A DNA stretch of 64,000 nucleotides from Oryzias latipes (lineage: Eukaryota > Chordata > Actinopteri > Beloniformes > Adrianichthyidae). The notes beneath the pieces are model-generated. The model worked only from the letters and a program-made list of their open reading frames with translations, did not search any database and was not told the origin of the DNA. Where the stretch lies: NCBI RefSeq assembly GCF_002234675.1, contig NC_019876.2, positions 12,521,245 through 12,585,244 on the forward strand. Direction: 5' to 3'. Positions 51,074-63,319 of the stretch are shown here, one piece after another; within the stretch, counting starts at the first letter, position 1, and each line of letters starts with the position of its first letter. Both the position numbers and the translations under genes were made by a program.

Positions 51074-51300
51074 TTTTTAGAGTGGCCTTCTGTTGTGACC
51101 AGTCAAAGGCACACCTGTCCAATAATCATGCTGTCTAATCAGCATCTTGATATGGCACACCTGTTAGGTGAAATGGATTATCCCAGTGCTCACCATCACA
51201 GATTTAGACAACTCCGTGAACAATGTTTGAGAGGAATGGTCTTTTTGAAGAAAATGTTTCAGATCTTTGGGTTCATTTCATGAGAAATGGAAGCAAGTGT
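51074..51300 (-). mobile_element. non-autonomous DNA transposon, copy 2 of inverted pair
   Basis: Reverse-orientation relative of 48,818-49,060: CTAATCAGCATCTTGATATG and TTTCATGAGAAATGGAAGC are seen. The two copies enclose about 2 kb holding the L2 relic and the second Helitron-like element. Confidence 0.6.
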
Positions 51301-52844
51301 TTGGTGTAAATCAGCTGCTTAAAAAACAAAATTTTTCATCTGTCCTTCTCTCACTCTTAACTAAATTAAAGTTACCAGTCAGCCCATAAAATGTTTAAAA
51401 GTGGGTAAAGTCAATTTTTATGGTGGTATTTCCATCAATGCACTTTGGCTGATGTAAAAGAGAAGGACGCTGCAAAAAGGAGGGAAGAGACGGCTGCCAA
51501 AACAGCAGAATCCCTTCTCCGGAGAGGAGAAAGGGATAGAGGACTGGAACCAGTTGAAAAAAAGGGAGGTCTGGCGAGAGGAAAAGGCTCCCCCACATGA
51601 CAGAATGAGGGAGAAAGAGATAACAGGAAGGCAAAAAAAAAAAAAGAAGAGATGAGATTAGGGGATAAGCAGAGATCATCCTACTATTGTTAAAGGGGTG
51701 GAAAAACTGACCCTCTCTCTCTGTCTCATGCTTTGTTTTGACCACCACGGGGGTGCTTGCAGTAGATGGAGGGAACCGCAGGCAGGGCGAGAGATAACAT
51801 AACTCTATTCTGTTACATATCCCTTCTTTTCCTCTCTGCCTTTCACTCCATCCCTTCCCACCTGTGAAAGGCAGAGGATGTGAGATGGAGAGACAAAGAG
51901 ATGACAGGAGAGGGGGGGGGGGGGTGCAGCCTCGCAACATTAGCATGCTGAGAGTGTCAGCACTCTCCTCTCCCTCCATCCTCATCCATCCATCCCTCCC
52001 TCCGTCTTTCTCCTCACTGGTCACTGCAATTATACCATCAAAACACTCCAGCCTGAGAGCATAATAGCTTGGATGTGTGTGTGTGTGTGTTATCATGAGA
52101 GATCAAAAGAAAGAGATGTGTGTGTTTGTGCATAATTACGTGTGTGTTAAGTGTGCATGTATGACATGAAGGGCAGCTGTTGGCGTGCACCGGAGCTGGA
52201 TGTGTGGGTGCACACGAGAGGGTGAGAGTCCTAGCGGCTAGAAAAACTGCTTCTCCAACCCCTGACCAAACACACTCTTGTAGACCAACTCTGCGCGTCT
52301 ATTCTGAGTTTCTGTTTACACACACTAACGGATCCACGCAGGCGTTCCGAGGGACCGTTGTGACCTACATGCCCATTGGGTCAGCGTCAAACGTGGTAAC
52401 ACCTTCACGCGTCCACACAGGCACTCTCCCCCCGTTTCCTCGTCGGCTTTGCTGTCATCCTTTCAGCTTCCTTTCTCCCTCCACATCTCTCCTTTTTTTT
52501 TGTTCCTCTCTTTCTCTGACACATGTGCACCATCCATCCTCCATGAGCTTGTTATCCCTCTGTGTCCATTTGTTTCTCTCCATCACCTTGCCCACAGCTA
52601 TTTGCGCACACTTATGTCTCTCATCCCCCCCAAACACACACACATCTCTCACATAAAAACACTAATTCTCTTTCCTTCTGTCAGCCTCATGCTCGGCTCC
52701 AGCCGATCCATCTCTGTTAACCAGTTTCTGTCCATCTTCATGCATGTTATTAGTCTCACAGGGTCTGAATATTAACTAAATACAATCACATTACAAACAA
52801 AAAAGGGTAATACTCATTTATTTCATCTGTCACAGTGAGAATAA
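51301..52844. other. intergenic, purine/pyrimidine-biased stretch
   Basis: Strand-biased GA/CT-rich sequence with a G13-14 run at 51,911-51,924, a (GT)9 at 52,074-52,091 and CACA/TCTC-rich tracts. It yields long but low-complexity open frames, including 233 codons on the minus strand (51,395-52,096), without recognisable domains. No gene is supported. Confidence 0.55.
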
Positions 52845-53163
52845 AAGACCCACTCCAATGACAATGGTGTTTTTAACATGTTCTTGTAGCCTTTTTCTCG
52901 TAATGGAGGCTGTATATGAAGAAAATTAAGATTAAAACTGGATTATAACTATTTCTTCATTCAATTCGTTGTGAATCAGGAGCAGATGAGAGATTGTATT
53001 TGTGACGTAGACAATACGCTGGAAGAGCGTGCAAACAAATGGGTGATGGGAAGTGGAGCCTGCTTCACACAGTCCTGTCCACAACTACTGCCGCCCTGCA
53101 GAAATTATGTCCTAGAAAACAACACAGGTTTTTTGATTTTGGCTAAAAATATTCTAATCATAA
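52845..53163 (-). mobile_element. 'KWMHQNG'-family miniature element, short copy
   Basis: Begins AAAGACCCACTCCAATGACA and contains TTTTTAACATGTTCTTGTAG. It ends near ATTCTAATCATAATTAA, where the next element (53,167) starts directly. Confidence 0.55.
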
Positions 53164-53166
53164 TTA

Positions 53167-54168
53167 ACCCTTGTGCTATCTTAGATGACCCCACCCTTAC
53201 ATTGACGTGTTCTCCCTATCATGACAAAGGTGGATAAAGGTGGAAAGATTTCATGTAATCCATGGACACCAGTGAAGATCACAAATCATTGAAGAAATAA
53301 GGTTCAGAGCACTGTCTAGTGGGTCTAGATCAGTGTTTTTCAACCAGTGTGCCGCGGCACACTAGTGTGCCGTGGGAGATGGTCAAGTGTGCCGTGGGAA
53401 ATTGCCCTCATTAATCATTAACTGATCTAAAAACATTTTCCATCTCCAGGAAATCAGCTCTTTGTTCATCCAAACAGGCCCTGATAAAACACTGAGTAGT
53501 TAGGAATATAAAAGATCTTAAAATTACTTTTTCTTTGTGTTTATTTGATTCTATTAAAGACATTTTGATAAGAATACGGTACCGCGATTTACTTGCAGCT
53601 ATAGTGGTTTGCGGAAAAGTCCCGCCCCTTTAACTGTCTCCGCCAATCATTGTTGAAGGCTTAATCACATGTCATCAGTCTGACCAATCAGAAGTGGTTA
53701 ATGTCTTCAGTTCCTTGTTCTTAATTCTGCTCATAAAGTCGCTCAGTTCTAACAAAAATACCAGCTAAAGCTCGTCTTTAGCGGTGTAGCTTTCCCCAGA
53801 GTCCGGTGTCAGACCGTGTCAGACCGTGAACAAAACAATGAAGCTCACAGACGCGAGTCTTTCTGCCCTTTTTCGGCAGTTTTCACACTACATCTCCCAT
53901 GATGCATTGGCTTAAAGGGCCAGTGTCCCCGCGTCGTCCGTGTGAAATGTCTAGAAACCTCAACGAATAAACAAACAGTTTCTAAAGCAGGGGGGGGGGG
54001 GCTGTCGATCAATACAGACCGTAAATTACTGCTTTTCTTTTTTTTGGATGCTGGTGTGCCGCGGGATTTTTGTCAAGGTTAAAGTGTGCCGTGGCTCAAA
54101 AAAGGTTGAAAAACACTGGTCTAGATGACCCAACTCCCAAGGTTAAAGTGCCACGGATAGCACAAGGG
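53167..54168. mobile_element. CCCTTGTGCTATC miniature element 1, split by a hAT insertion
   Basis: Outer element starts TTAA|CCCTTGTGCTATC and ends GATAGCACAAGGG|TTAC: 13-bp terminal inverted repeats with one mismatch-free core. Interior includes GACCCCACCCTTACATTGAC and GGTCTAGATGACCC. Related copies lie at 54,756, 56,532 and 63,320. CCC...GGG termini next to TTAA recall piggyBac-type elements, but only the left flank is TTAA, so the superfamily is uncertain. The interior is interrupted at 53,331-54,118. Confidence 0.7.
53331..54118. mobile_element. non-autonomous hAT transposon with 8-bp target duplication
   Basis: 788 bp between perfect 15-bp inverted repeats CAGTGTTTTTCAACC and GGTTGAAAAACACTG. 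It is flanked by the exact 8-bp duplication GTCTAGAT (53,323-53,330 and 54,119-54,126), which lies within the host miniature element. Subterminal GTGTGCCG(C/T)GG motifs recur at both ends, as hAT transposase-binding repeats do. The inside has CCGCCCC and CCAAT boxes around 53,620-53,700 and no transposase frame. The superfamily call rests on TIR, 8-bp duplication and subterminal repeats. Confidence 0.92.
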
Positions 54169-54171
54169 TTA

Positions 54172-54755
54172 CAAACCACTGGGAACACTTTTACAATAGA
54201 TCAGATGATGTTTAGACTGCCCCTTCAAACAAGCTCAGAGATTGTGCAGTACCTTCTTTTTTCCAGTGGTGGGAAAGAACAGAAATTCTGTGATTTCACC
54301 AATTGAGTTTTTGTTTGAAATTTTCTGTTAAGGAGTCAAATTTGAATACCAGATCTATACATCAAAACAGTACAATAGTTTATTGATCATATTTTTCTAT
54401 TCAAGATGCACATTAAGAAAGAAAATAACCATCAGCGGTAACTTTTACAGTTTAGTTTTGAAATAACAATTAAAAGAATAGACAAAATAAAATGTGTGTG
54501 GGTTATTTCTATGAAAAAAGGCAAAAAACCCTGTAAGATTGAGTTTACTGAATGAAAGAAAAACCCATGTTGAACAACAAAATGAGTAAAACACTTCATT
54601 TCATCAAACCACTCCAATTAGACTGCATAATAAAGCAAAGGAGAGATTTACTGCAGTATATTTAGGATTTAGGAGTTTTCTTACTATATCATAGTCCAGT
54701 TCTAGTATACAGTTAATGTTAACAAGCCACAACCCTTTATGTAACTTCCACTTAA
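54172..54755. other. intergenic stretch, nothing recognised
   Basis: AT-rich DNA between two miniature elements; no supportable gene. Confidence 0.5.
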
Positions 54756-54954
54756 CCCTTGTGCTACTATCTTAGATGACCCCACCCTTCCATTGACGTG
54801 TTCTCCCTACCATGACAAAGGTGAAGAGGATTTCATCTTGTATATGGACACCATAGAAGATCACAAATCATTGAAGAAAAAAGGTTCAGAGCACTGTCTA
54901 GTGGGTCTAGATGACCCAACTCCCAATGTTAAAGTTCCTAGGATAGCACAAGGG
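54756..54954. mobile_element. CCCTTGTGCTA miniature element 2
   Basis: 199-bp element starts TTAA|CCCTTGTGCTACTATC and ends GATAGCACAAGGG|TTAC, uninterrupted. It shows what the first copy looked like before the hAT insertion, including the single GTCTAGAT target. Confidence 0.75.
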
Positions 54955-54957
54955 TTA

Positions 54958-56528
54958 CACACAACCTGTTTTATCACAAATACGTTTTTTTTTTACCTAA
55001 ATCCAATTTATCAGCTCTCCTGGCTCACATCATTAGCATTCTTTTGCAGTTTTGTTTCAGCAGTTTCGTCAAAGTGAGGCCAAAAATTCAGTTTTCAACC
55101 CCCCCTTTGAGCTTCACCAAGTCACGCAGAGAATATTTCGGACAAAAATCCTCTCGGTTCAAAAACTGCAGTTGATGTGTTTTGTCCTCTGGTGCAAAGT
55201 GAGTTTTTGGTTTTATTTAAATTGAGCAATAGTTTTGCAAAAAGGAATGGATTGCACTGACACACAGGCTGGGTGACAGCTCTCTCTGTGGGGAAATTAC
55301 CCTCATTTTTAGTGAAAACAGTAATGATTAGCTTTTATATTTTTCTCCCTTCCACTCTAACTTGCTGCACCCCTCTGCTCCAGGCCTTTTGCACCCCCCC
55401 CCAGACCCATACATTCCTGCTGTAAGTAGATCAATGAGCACACACTTTATGCCATTTATTGATCCTTTTATATCTGTCTGTCCTGTTATAATCTCTTTTC
55501 CTCCCTATTCCTCCTGCACGTTCTCTCCTGTTTCTAATTCTCACTGTGAGATACCCTATTTGTGCTGCTGCTGCTGCTGCTGAAGTATGTGTGTCTGTTT
55601 GACGCTGGTGTTAGTCTGAGTGGTTAACATATTATGAGCCCTCAGAGGGATGATTTTCGGGCATTCACACACACAAAGCCACACATTTTCAGGCTTTTTA
55701 GTGCACTTTTTTTCGTGCAATTTGTGCTTTTTAGTATTCTCCTGCGATCAGTTGCCATCTCCAGCTATCCCTGTGCACATAAACACACCTTTGTTCCTCA
55801 ATCTCCTTCCTGGAATAATAAAACCCAGGTAATATCTTTTGTTATTTATTATTGCAGATGGAGCCATCGTTTCATGACCTCGCCGCCTCTCGCCCTCCTG
55901 CCGCTGCGTATGTTTCTATTTATCCAGACCTCTCTCGCTTCCCTCTTTTTTTCCCCTACCCTCTCTTCCTCTCTGCATATTTATTTAGACGTGCGTTTCT
56001 CCCCACTTTCACTCCATCTGTGCCCGCGTATCCAGCTTTTTTGTTTCCAGTCTTGTTTCCATAACAACTGCGACCTTTTGCTCGGTGCATAACCATTTTT
56101 AATCAGAAGTGGAGAGAAGCACAAGCGCGAGAGGGTGGGGGGCAGACTGTAAAGGGCATTACTCAGATGTTGCACTTGATTGCTTTGAAAGACAAGCGAA
56201 GGAATAAATGAAGAGAAATCTGCAACAGGTACCGGTACTGAACTTTAGGAACGACTTCAAGTCGTATCAAGAGGGGACTAAGCCTAAATTAGGAAAAAAG
56301 CACAGTTGCATGTCAGAGAAATTTACAACTACAATGCATTTTGGTTTCATGCCTCCTTTATCCAATGGGAGCAAGCTAATCAATAACTACAACGCCTTAT
56401 CACTATTCTATCAATGGACTATTTATCATTCTGCAATAAAAGAAATGAACTATATTTGACGTAAACTTGATCAAATGTGTTTAAATCATAGGGAAAAAGA
56501 AATAGAATCCAACAATAATGACTGAAGT
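54958..56528. other. intergenic stretch, pyrimidine-rich
   Basis: Contains a short CTG run (about 55,564-55,581) and CT-rich stretches around 55,330-56,090 whose open frames (up to 152 codons) are low-complexity Ser/Phe/Pro/Leu. No gene supported. Confidence 0.5.
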
Positions 56529-56531
56529 AAT

Positions 56532-56738
56532 CCCTGTGGTATTTTAGATGACCCCACCCTTACATTGACGTGTTCTCCCTACCATGACAAAGGTGGATAA
56601 AGGTGGAAAGAGGATTTCATCTTGTATATGGACACAAGTGAAGATCACAAATCATTGAAGAAAAAAGGTTCAGAGCACTGTCTAGTGGGTCTAGATGACC
56701 CAACTCCCAACAGTAAAGTGCCTAGGATAGCACAAGGG
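56532..56738. mobile_element. CCCTTGTGCTA-family miniature element 3
   Basis: Degraded left end (TCCCTGTGGTATTTTAGATG) and intact right end GATAGCACAAGGG|TTAG. The interior matches the other copies closely. Confidence 0.7.
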
Positions 56739-56741
56739 TTA

Positions 56742-57690
56742 GAAACATCTTAAGAGGAAACTGGCCATTGCCCTAAAACTTCTATTTCAGAAGATCTAAC
56801 AGCTCTCATGGAGGGGTGATGACTATTGGACTTCCTCGATTTATATTCCTACGATCCATTCAGATCGATCTGTTTGGTTGAATCAAGCTATCCCATTGTA
56901 AAATTGTTTCAAAATAAAATAAATCATTTTTATCAATATTGGAAAATACCATTTGGATTGAGACACGGTAGATTTATTTGACCATAACGTAAAAGCGACC
57001 AAGTGCATCAGAGCAGAAAACACACGTGTGGCATCAGCAAAAACGGATCTGTCCATCATTCCAGTCCAATGTGTGGAAACACTTTGAATTTAGCAAAGTC
57101 ATGTGACCATACAGTGTGGTAGAATATTCTAATACTTTGTGTTATTTTGATGTGGGAAAACAACAGTGGTCAGAACTTTATGAGACTAAAATGTTTACTT
57201 GTTTTTTTGTACACATATTTAATTTACACTTTCAAGAAATCTGGAAAACTTCACCTGCACTGTTCAGTACCAGGTGTTGATCTGAGCCCCACTGGTTCAA
57301 GTTTTGGCAAAAGATATCCTGGATCGACTTTGTCAGTGAATCACATCATTCAAAATGATCTGATAAGGACTATGACTCATGTCGTCAACCACAAATTATG
57401 ATTTGAATCAAATCGTTGTTAAAATGAATCGTTACACCCTTGTTCTTTTTACCATCATTTGACCAGGTTAAGCGAATTTTCAATAAAGCTATTTTTATGT
57501 TAAATTGAATTCACCTTAATGTTTTTTCTGTTTTAAAGTATGTATTTGACCATTGAGGGGGTTTCTTTCATTAACAGAGGCTTACCTACATTTGTCCATA
57601 TCTGCATAACAGAAGTTTGCTACATTTTTTTTAGGGGGTTCTACCTCTAAATTAAAAATATTTAGTTAGTACAGAGTGAAATGATGTGAG
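56742..57690. other. intergenic stretch upstream of the prox gene
   Basis: AT-rich; nothing recognised except a segment near 57,380-57,450 (AATCAAATCGTTGTTAAAAT) resembling degraded miniature elements. The composition changes sharply to CpG-rich at about 57,700. Confidence 0.45.
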
Positions 57691-57993
57691 TCCAGTCCAA
57701 GTTTGTGTGCGCTGTTTGGGGGTCATGCCAACATGGGAGGGAACGGGCAGCTCTCGAGCCCGCTCGCCCGCCCACCCGCGCGCCACTCCACTCCGGCAGC
57801 GGCGCGTGAGGCTGATGCCAGCCAAACTGACGAGGGAGGACAAACCTGCGCGAGGCAAGAGAGAGAGAGGAGGCGTTTCACGACACGAGCCGCGAGCTCC
57901 TTTCTGAAATTTTCCGCCAGGCCGGTCCCGGAAACCTTCGGAGACAACCAGGACTCGGAAATCTTCGGGAATCTCCGCCGTGTGTGCCCGAGA
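57690..57993 (+). promoter_or_regulatory. CpG-rich promoter and noncoding first exon of the prox gene
   Basis: About 300 bp dense in CpG (CGCCCGCCCACCCGCGCGCC type) ends in a good donor GAGA|GTGAGT, so the exon would end at 57,993. It is the only CpG-rich block upstream of the prox coding exon, whose acceptor is at 60,860. Vertebrate PROX1 also has a noncoding first exon. Open frames here (up to 142 codons) continue past the donor and have no conserved motif. The transcription start is not determined; the link to the gene is inferred from position and splice sites. Confidence 0.55.
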
Positions 57994-58706
57994 GTGAGTT
58001 CAATTTACAACTTACAGCTCCGCCAGGACACCGTCCACATCAAACGAGTCGCGAGGGTTAGGCGCGTGGCTCAGTTTTATACGTGTTCTTGTTTTTTTTT
58101 TAGATGCGACATTAGTCCAAACCGATGCTAATTAAGTCTAGGGCGGGCGCGCGCGAGCTGTTGAACCGGCAGATGTTTCCACTTTAGGCCTCAAAAAATA
58201 GACATTATTGGGGAGAATGTGTAATTATATTTTTATGTGATTTTATAAATATTTTTGAATTTGTTTCAATGACTTTTAAGCAAAATATTTGTATTAAAAT
58301 GTATTATGCCAGATATATAATCCTTTTAAAGTCTTCCACTTAGAGATGTGTGTTTGTCTGTAATTTTCCAAATATTACTAATGACATATCTTATTTCAGT
58401 CAGCCCAGTTGGTGTGTCTGCACCTTTTTTTTCACTTTTCCATTTGAAGGCTCCAGCAGTCCAAGAGCATCCCTCTAAAGCCTAATCTAGTGGTTAATAG
58501 CTTTCATTTTCATTGCTCAGTGCTCATATTTTATGCAGCTTTCCGCTGGCTTTGAAAAGCTAATCTGTCCCTGATATAAGCGCATTGGTTGGCTTGCCAT
58601 CTGGGCTGTATTATAGTTGAGAGGACAAGGCATTTGAATAATTGATATTTAGCTATTTATAGGAGGATTATTCTCTCTATTCCTATTGCAGTAGGGAAAC
58701 CATGTT

Positions 58707-58812
<106 letters not shown>

Positions 58813-60158
58813 CACGGACACACACATAGATGCCGTTCACTCCACAAAAACCATTGACCATTGTTAGCCTTCTCTCAATCCTCTTCCCCCCTCTTTGTGT
58901 ATAGGTACGTGCACGGCGGCGTGCGTGTTCTTCTGACGGTAAACACTCTGATCAAACAGTGCTTAACAAGCTGCCTGAACTGATAACAGAGGATGAAGGG
59001 GGGGAGGAAGGAAAAAGGGGGCAGCGTATGGGAGATAATGTTAGAAAGAATAGAAAAAAACAGAGATGGGCATGTGGTCGAGGGAGCTGCACTCCTGAGG
59101 CTTTAATAATCATTTCAAATGACAGAACTTGGTGATTTTTGTGCACACTTTTTGTGCAACTCGTTTTGTGCGGTTGAAAAAAAAACTGCCCATTTAGGAA
59201 GCACGCAGGAAATCAAAATGAATGCCGATATGTGGCCAGATGTGAGGGTAGACTGACCCCCTCTCTCCAGCTGTCATCCTGCAGTGACACCCCCTTTTTC
59301 TCTCATGTGTTGTCTTAGATTCAAGCTCCAGCGTCCCAAACCCAAATGTCTTTGAAATCTGCCAAAACTCTGAGCAGGATCTGGACGGATTTTTAACACT
59401 TTTTTTCCCTGCGCAGCTCTGCAGCTCTCCTATCAGAGTGGAAGTGGCTGTGTCCTGTGATTGACCGGTGACCTGGTTTGTTATCCAGGCAAGCAGAAAT
59501 CGTGCTGCAGTCACAACATTATCGAGAGGTCAGTTCACTAATATGACAGTAGGGACCCATATTTCTGGGGTACAAACTTTTGAATCGAGGTTTGAGATTT
59601 ATTTATCGCACAACTTATATACGTAAAAAAAAAAGAACACTAAAGTTAGATTCACACGGCCCTCTGCATCACCCGTTCAAGCCGCCACTTTCAATGAAAA
59701 GTCTATGTGTGTGAATGCCAATCATGACCAATCAGAGGGTCAGATTTGTTAGTGACATATGGATGGCGTCCCTTTTAATTCACGGAAGTGCCAACCGCTT
59801 GAAAATTGATCACGGAAGAGAAATTAATAATTGCAATTTGAGCCCAGCGGGGATTATGTGGCACAGAGTCTTTCATTTATCGGAATAGAGCTTTGAAGAA
59901 AAAAGCCTGGAGCAAGATTCATTTTGACATTTGGCACTAAGCCTCTTCCAACTGTAGGTGGCAGACATGCCCTACAAAGGAAAAAGGGGAATCACCTCCC
60001 TTCTTGTCCTGTGTGAACACTGTGGGCTAAAGCGGTGTTCCTGAACACTAGTCACATGCCTGGTAGCATAGGGTATTTTATATATAAAAAAAACATCGCT
60101 TGGCACTGCCACTTCCACCACAACGGCTTTCCTCTGTTCTTTATCCACCACTACAATG

Positions 60159-60770
<612 letters not shown>

Positions 60771-60862
60771 TAGCCAGAATATTCCTTTTCATGCATTAAT
60801 CGTGTTTGAGATTATGGTTAAGTGTGTTTTTAATAGATTTTTTTTCCCTTCGCTTTGCAGAA

Positions 60863-62797
60863 ATGAATTCCCCCTCAGATCTTTTTGATGACTCGTCCCA
60901 GCCAGTTCGAGCTTTTGCTCCCGCTCTCGCCTCGGCAGATCATGGAGTTCATCCTCAACCCGGCGTCGGTCGCTCCACTCATGCTTTTCGACCTCCTGGC
61001 TTCCCTCTTATTCACCACCTCCTTCAGCCAGGAGGCCCTAGAAGAATCCTCTCTGTAAACCGACAGCAGGAAGAAGATGGAGTCACAGTCAGACGAGTTG
61101 ATGAGGACATAGATGGAGGGGAGGAAAGGCCGGTGGAGGGAGGAAAAGACAACTTGTTGCAGGTTAAGAAGAGGCACGGGGCCGACTGGAGCGAAGACGC
61201 TCTGAAAATGAAGAGGATGAAGCTGAGAGACGGGGAGGTGGAGGAGAGGGATAAGAGGCGTGAAGGAGGACGTGATGGAAAGAGGAGAGAGAAAGAGGAG
61301 CTGAAGGAACAGCTGGAAGAGGCGAAAGAAAGACTGCAGCTCCTGCAGGAGAGAGTGTGGAAGGCCTTTGGAGAAAAGCACAGAGAAGAAGAGGAGGAGA
61401 AGAAAGCAAAGCAGAGAAACGACAACAGCCGAGAGGGCGATGGAGGAGAAGGAGACGAGGAGATGACAGAGGAGGACGAGGAGGATATTACAGGAGGGAT
61501 GTATGATGAAGAGGACATTGATGGTGGACAGATGGAAAAGGAGACCTTCTCCCTTTTAGCTGCCTCCACGTTTGAGGACTTCCACAAGCGGAAAGAAGAC
61601 AGAGAACTGAGGATGGAGAGAGGGAGAGCAAGCAGGTTGGAGGGTGAAATGGAGGGGTCGGGGATGTGGATGGACTGCAGGGAACTGCTGAGAGGAGACT
61701 GGAATGGTGGGATGGAAGATGAGGGAGAGGAAGGAGGTCAGAAGTTTGCTCAGGCACTGAAGCTGGAGCTGGGGAGCGCCGTGGCGCGCGTCATCGATCG
61801 AGTTCTGCGCCTTTACACAGAGATGACGGATCACGCTCTTTCCTCTCCTCCTGCCAGCATCTCCTTTCACCAACCGGATTCTGGACTTGATGGCAGCAAT
61901 GACGGGGGGGCGTGGGTGGGGCTTTTAACCAGAGGGAGGCAGGAGGAAGTGCCAGGCGGGAAGGGCGATGCAACGGCAGGACATGACGGAGAGAAGCAGC
62001 TTCAGAAGTTGAGCCTTCCTCCCGGACCGCCCCTGCGCTCCGAGCCAGATCAATCGATGCCCTTGGCCGTTCACAGGTCACCTGACACACGAAAGCCACA
62101 CCCTCTTCTCGGACCGCCGCTCTCGACTCACCTCCACCCGCCTCAACCAAACCTGTCCTTGCATCACCCGCCGTTACCCCGTCCCTCTGCTCTCCCTCCG
62201 CTTATCCCCTCGGTACCCCAACCCAAGGACCCTTCCTCCTCCTTCCACACGCCTTCATCCTCCTCCTCTTCTTCCTCCTCTTTCCCTGCCCCTCCACCTC
62301 CTCCACCCCCGCCTCTCCCCCTCCCTTTGCTCCACTACTCCATGCAGCAGCTCTTTTCCCGCTCGCTCCCCCACCCTCAGCTGCACCACCTCCCTCCGTC
62401 ACGTAAGGACTATTTGAGCCCCGACTCCTTCCTGGAGTTCTCCTCTCCCCCGGCCTTCCCCCCACTCTCATTGCTCAGCCACTTGGACCCCTTGCTGGTG
62501 CGTCACGGAGGTCGAGAGAGGGAAAGGGGGGTGAGGGGGGATGGAGGTGTGAGAGGGGGAGGAGTAGTGGACGGAGGAGAGCTCTATTTGACCGGCGGGG
62601 GGATATCCTTTTATCGGCATGCAGAGTGAGGTGTACGTTTTTGTGTTTTAAAGGGACGTGTGTGTTTCCTTAACGGAGCTCATGTGTACTCCCAGGAGGG
62701 TTTGTCTCCCTGTCATCTGAAGAAGGCCAAGCTCATGTTCTTCTACACACGCTACCCGAGCTCCAACACACTCAAGACCTACTTCCCAGACGTGAAG
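60863..62797 (+). CDS. prox3: prospero homeobox transcription factor, 3' end beyond the window
   Basis: DNA-binding regulator of the Prox family. Coding exon 1 starts at ATG 60,863, just after the acceptor CGCTTTGCAG. It stays open to 62,626 (588 codons), but splicing must occur earlier. Coding exon 2 is 62,696-62,797: [20 protein letters not shown] then [14 protein letters not shown], the start of the Homeo-Prospero domain, with donor GTGCGT. Exon 1 has a basic [10 protein letters not shown] (about 115-124), a coiled coil at 143-170 ([20 protein letters not shown]), an acidic tract (175-225), and [20 protein letters not shown] (295-314) matching LAETLKQEL... of PROX1. A Pro/Ser-rich half with poly-Ser and poly-Pro follows. 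Phase-0 donors that would join in frame to 62,696 are GTGAGG at 62,531 and GTGAGA at 62,549. The N-terminus is shorter than in PROX1. By synteny prox3 is likely, prox2 less so. Remaining domain exons lie outside the window. Confidence 0.85.
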
Positions 62798-63319
62798 GTG
62801 CGTTTGTTCATGCCTAACCGTGTTCACGCCAAAGCTACGGTCAAGTAACCACAACGGAGTATCAGGGCCACCAAGAAAGAAAGAAATTCAATTAATACAC
62901 AAGAATAAAGTTGTAAAAGTATAACAAAAATGTCAAAAATGTATGAGAATAAAGTTGTAAAATTATTGGGGGAAAAAGCGGATATTTTACAAGAATAACA
63001 TTTTAAAATTTGAGAAACATTGTAATTTTATGAGAATAAACTTGTAAAATAATAAGAAAAATGAGAACAGAAGAGTTTTTTGGTGTGCACCAAAACCTAC
63101 CGCATGAGGGCCTGGTGAACCGCCTGGCGGACCGCCTGGCAAGCGGTAATAATAATAATAATACAAATAATATGCAAAATGCGGTAGATGTAAAATAAGC
63201 TCAAAAACAAAAAAATTTCTTACAACAAAATAAGCCAATTTTTCATGAGCAATAATTTACTTGTACAGGAATTAAATCTGTGCCATTGGCATCATTAGCA
63301 CCATGCTCTAACTAAGTGA
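62798..63319. other. prox gene intron (start)
   Basis: Follows the donor at 62,798. AT-rich with repeated GAATAAAGTTGTAAAA/ATGAGAATAAACTTG words and a short (AAT)n at about 63,147-63,162. No further Homeo-Prospero exon is seen before the window ends. Confidence 0.55.

Noticed and set aside
51395-52096. 233-codon minus-strand frame
   Set aside because: Low-complexity translation of GA/CT-biased DNA, no motif and no splice context.
55634-56092. 152-codon plus-strand frame
   Set aside because: Pyrimidine-rich sequence giving Phe/Ser/Leu-rich translation in several frames.
57703-58131. 142-codon frame in the CpG-rich block
   Set aside because: Runs through the likely donor at 57,994, with no conserved motif; it is better explained as a noncoding exon.
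61024-61587. 187-codon Ser/Pro-rich minus-strand frame
   Set aside because: Antisense shadow of the Glu/Lys-rich prox exon.
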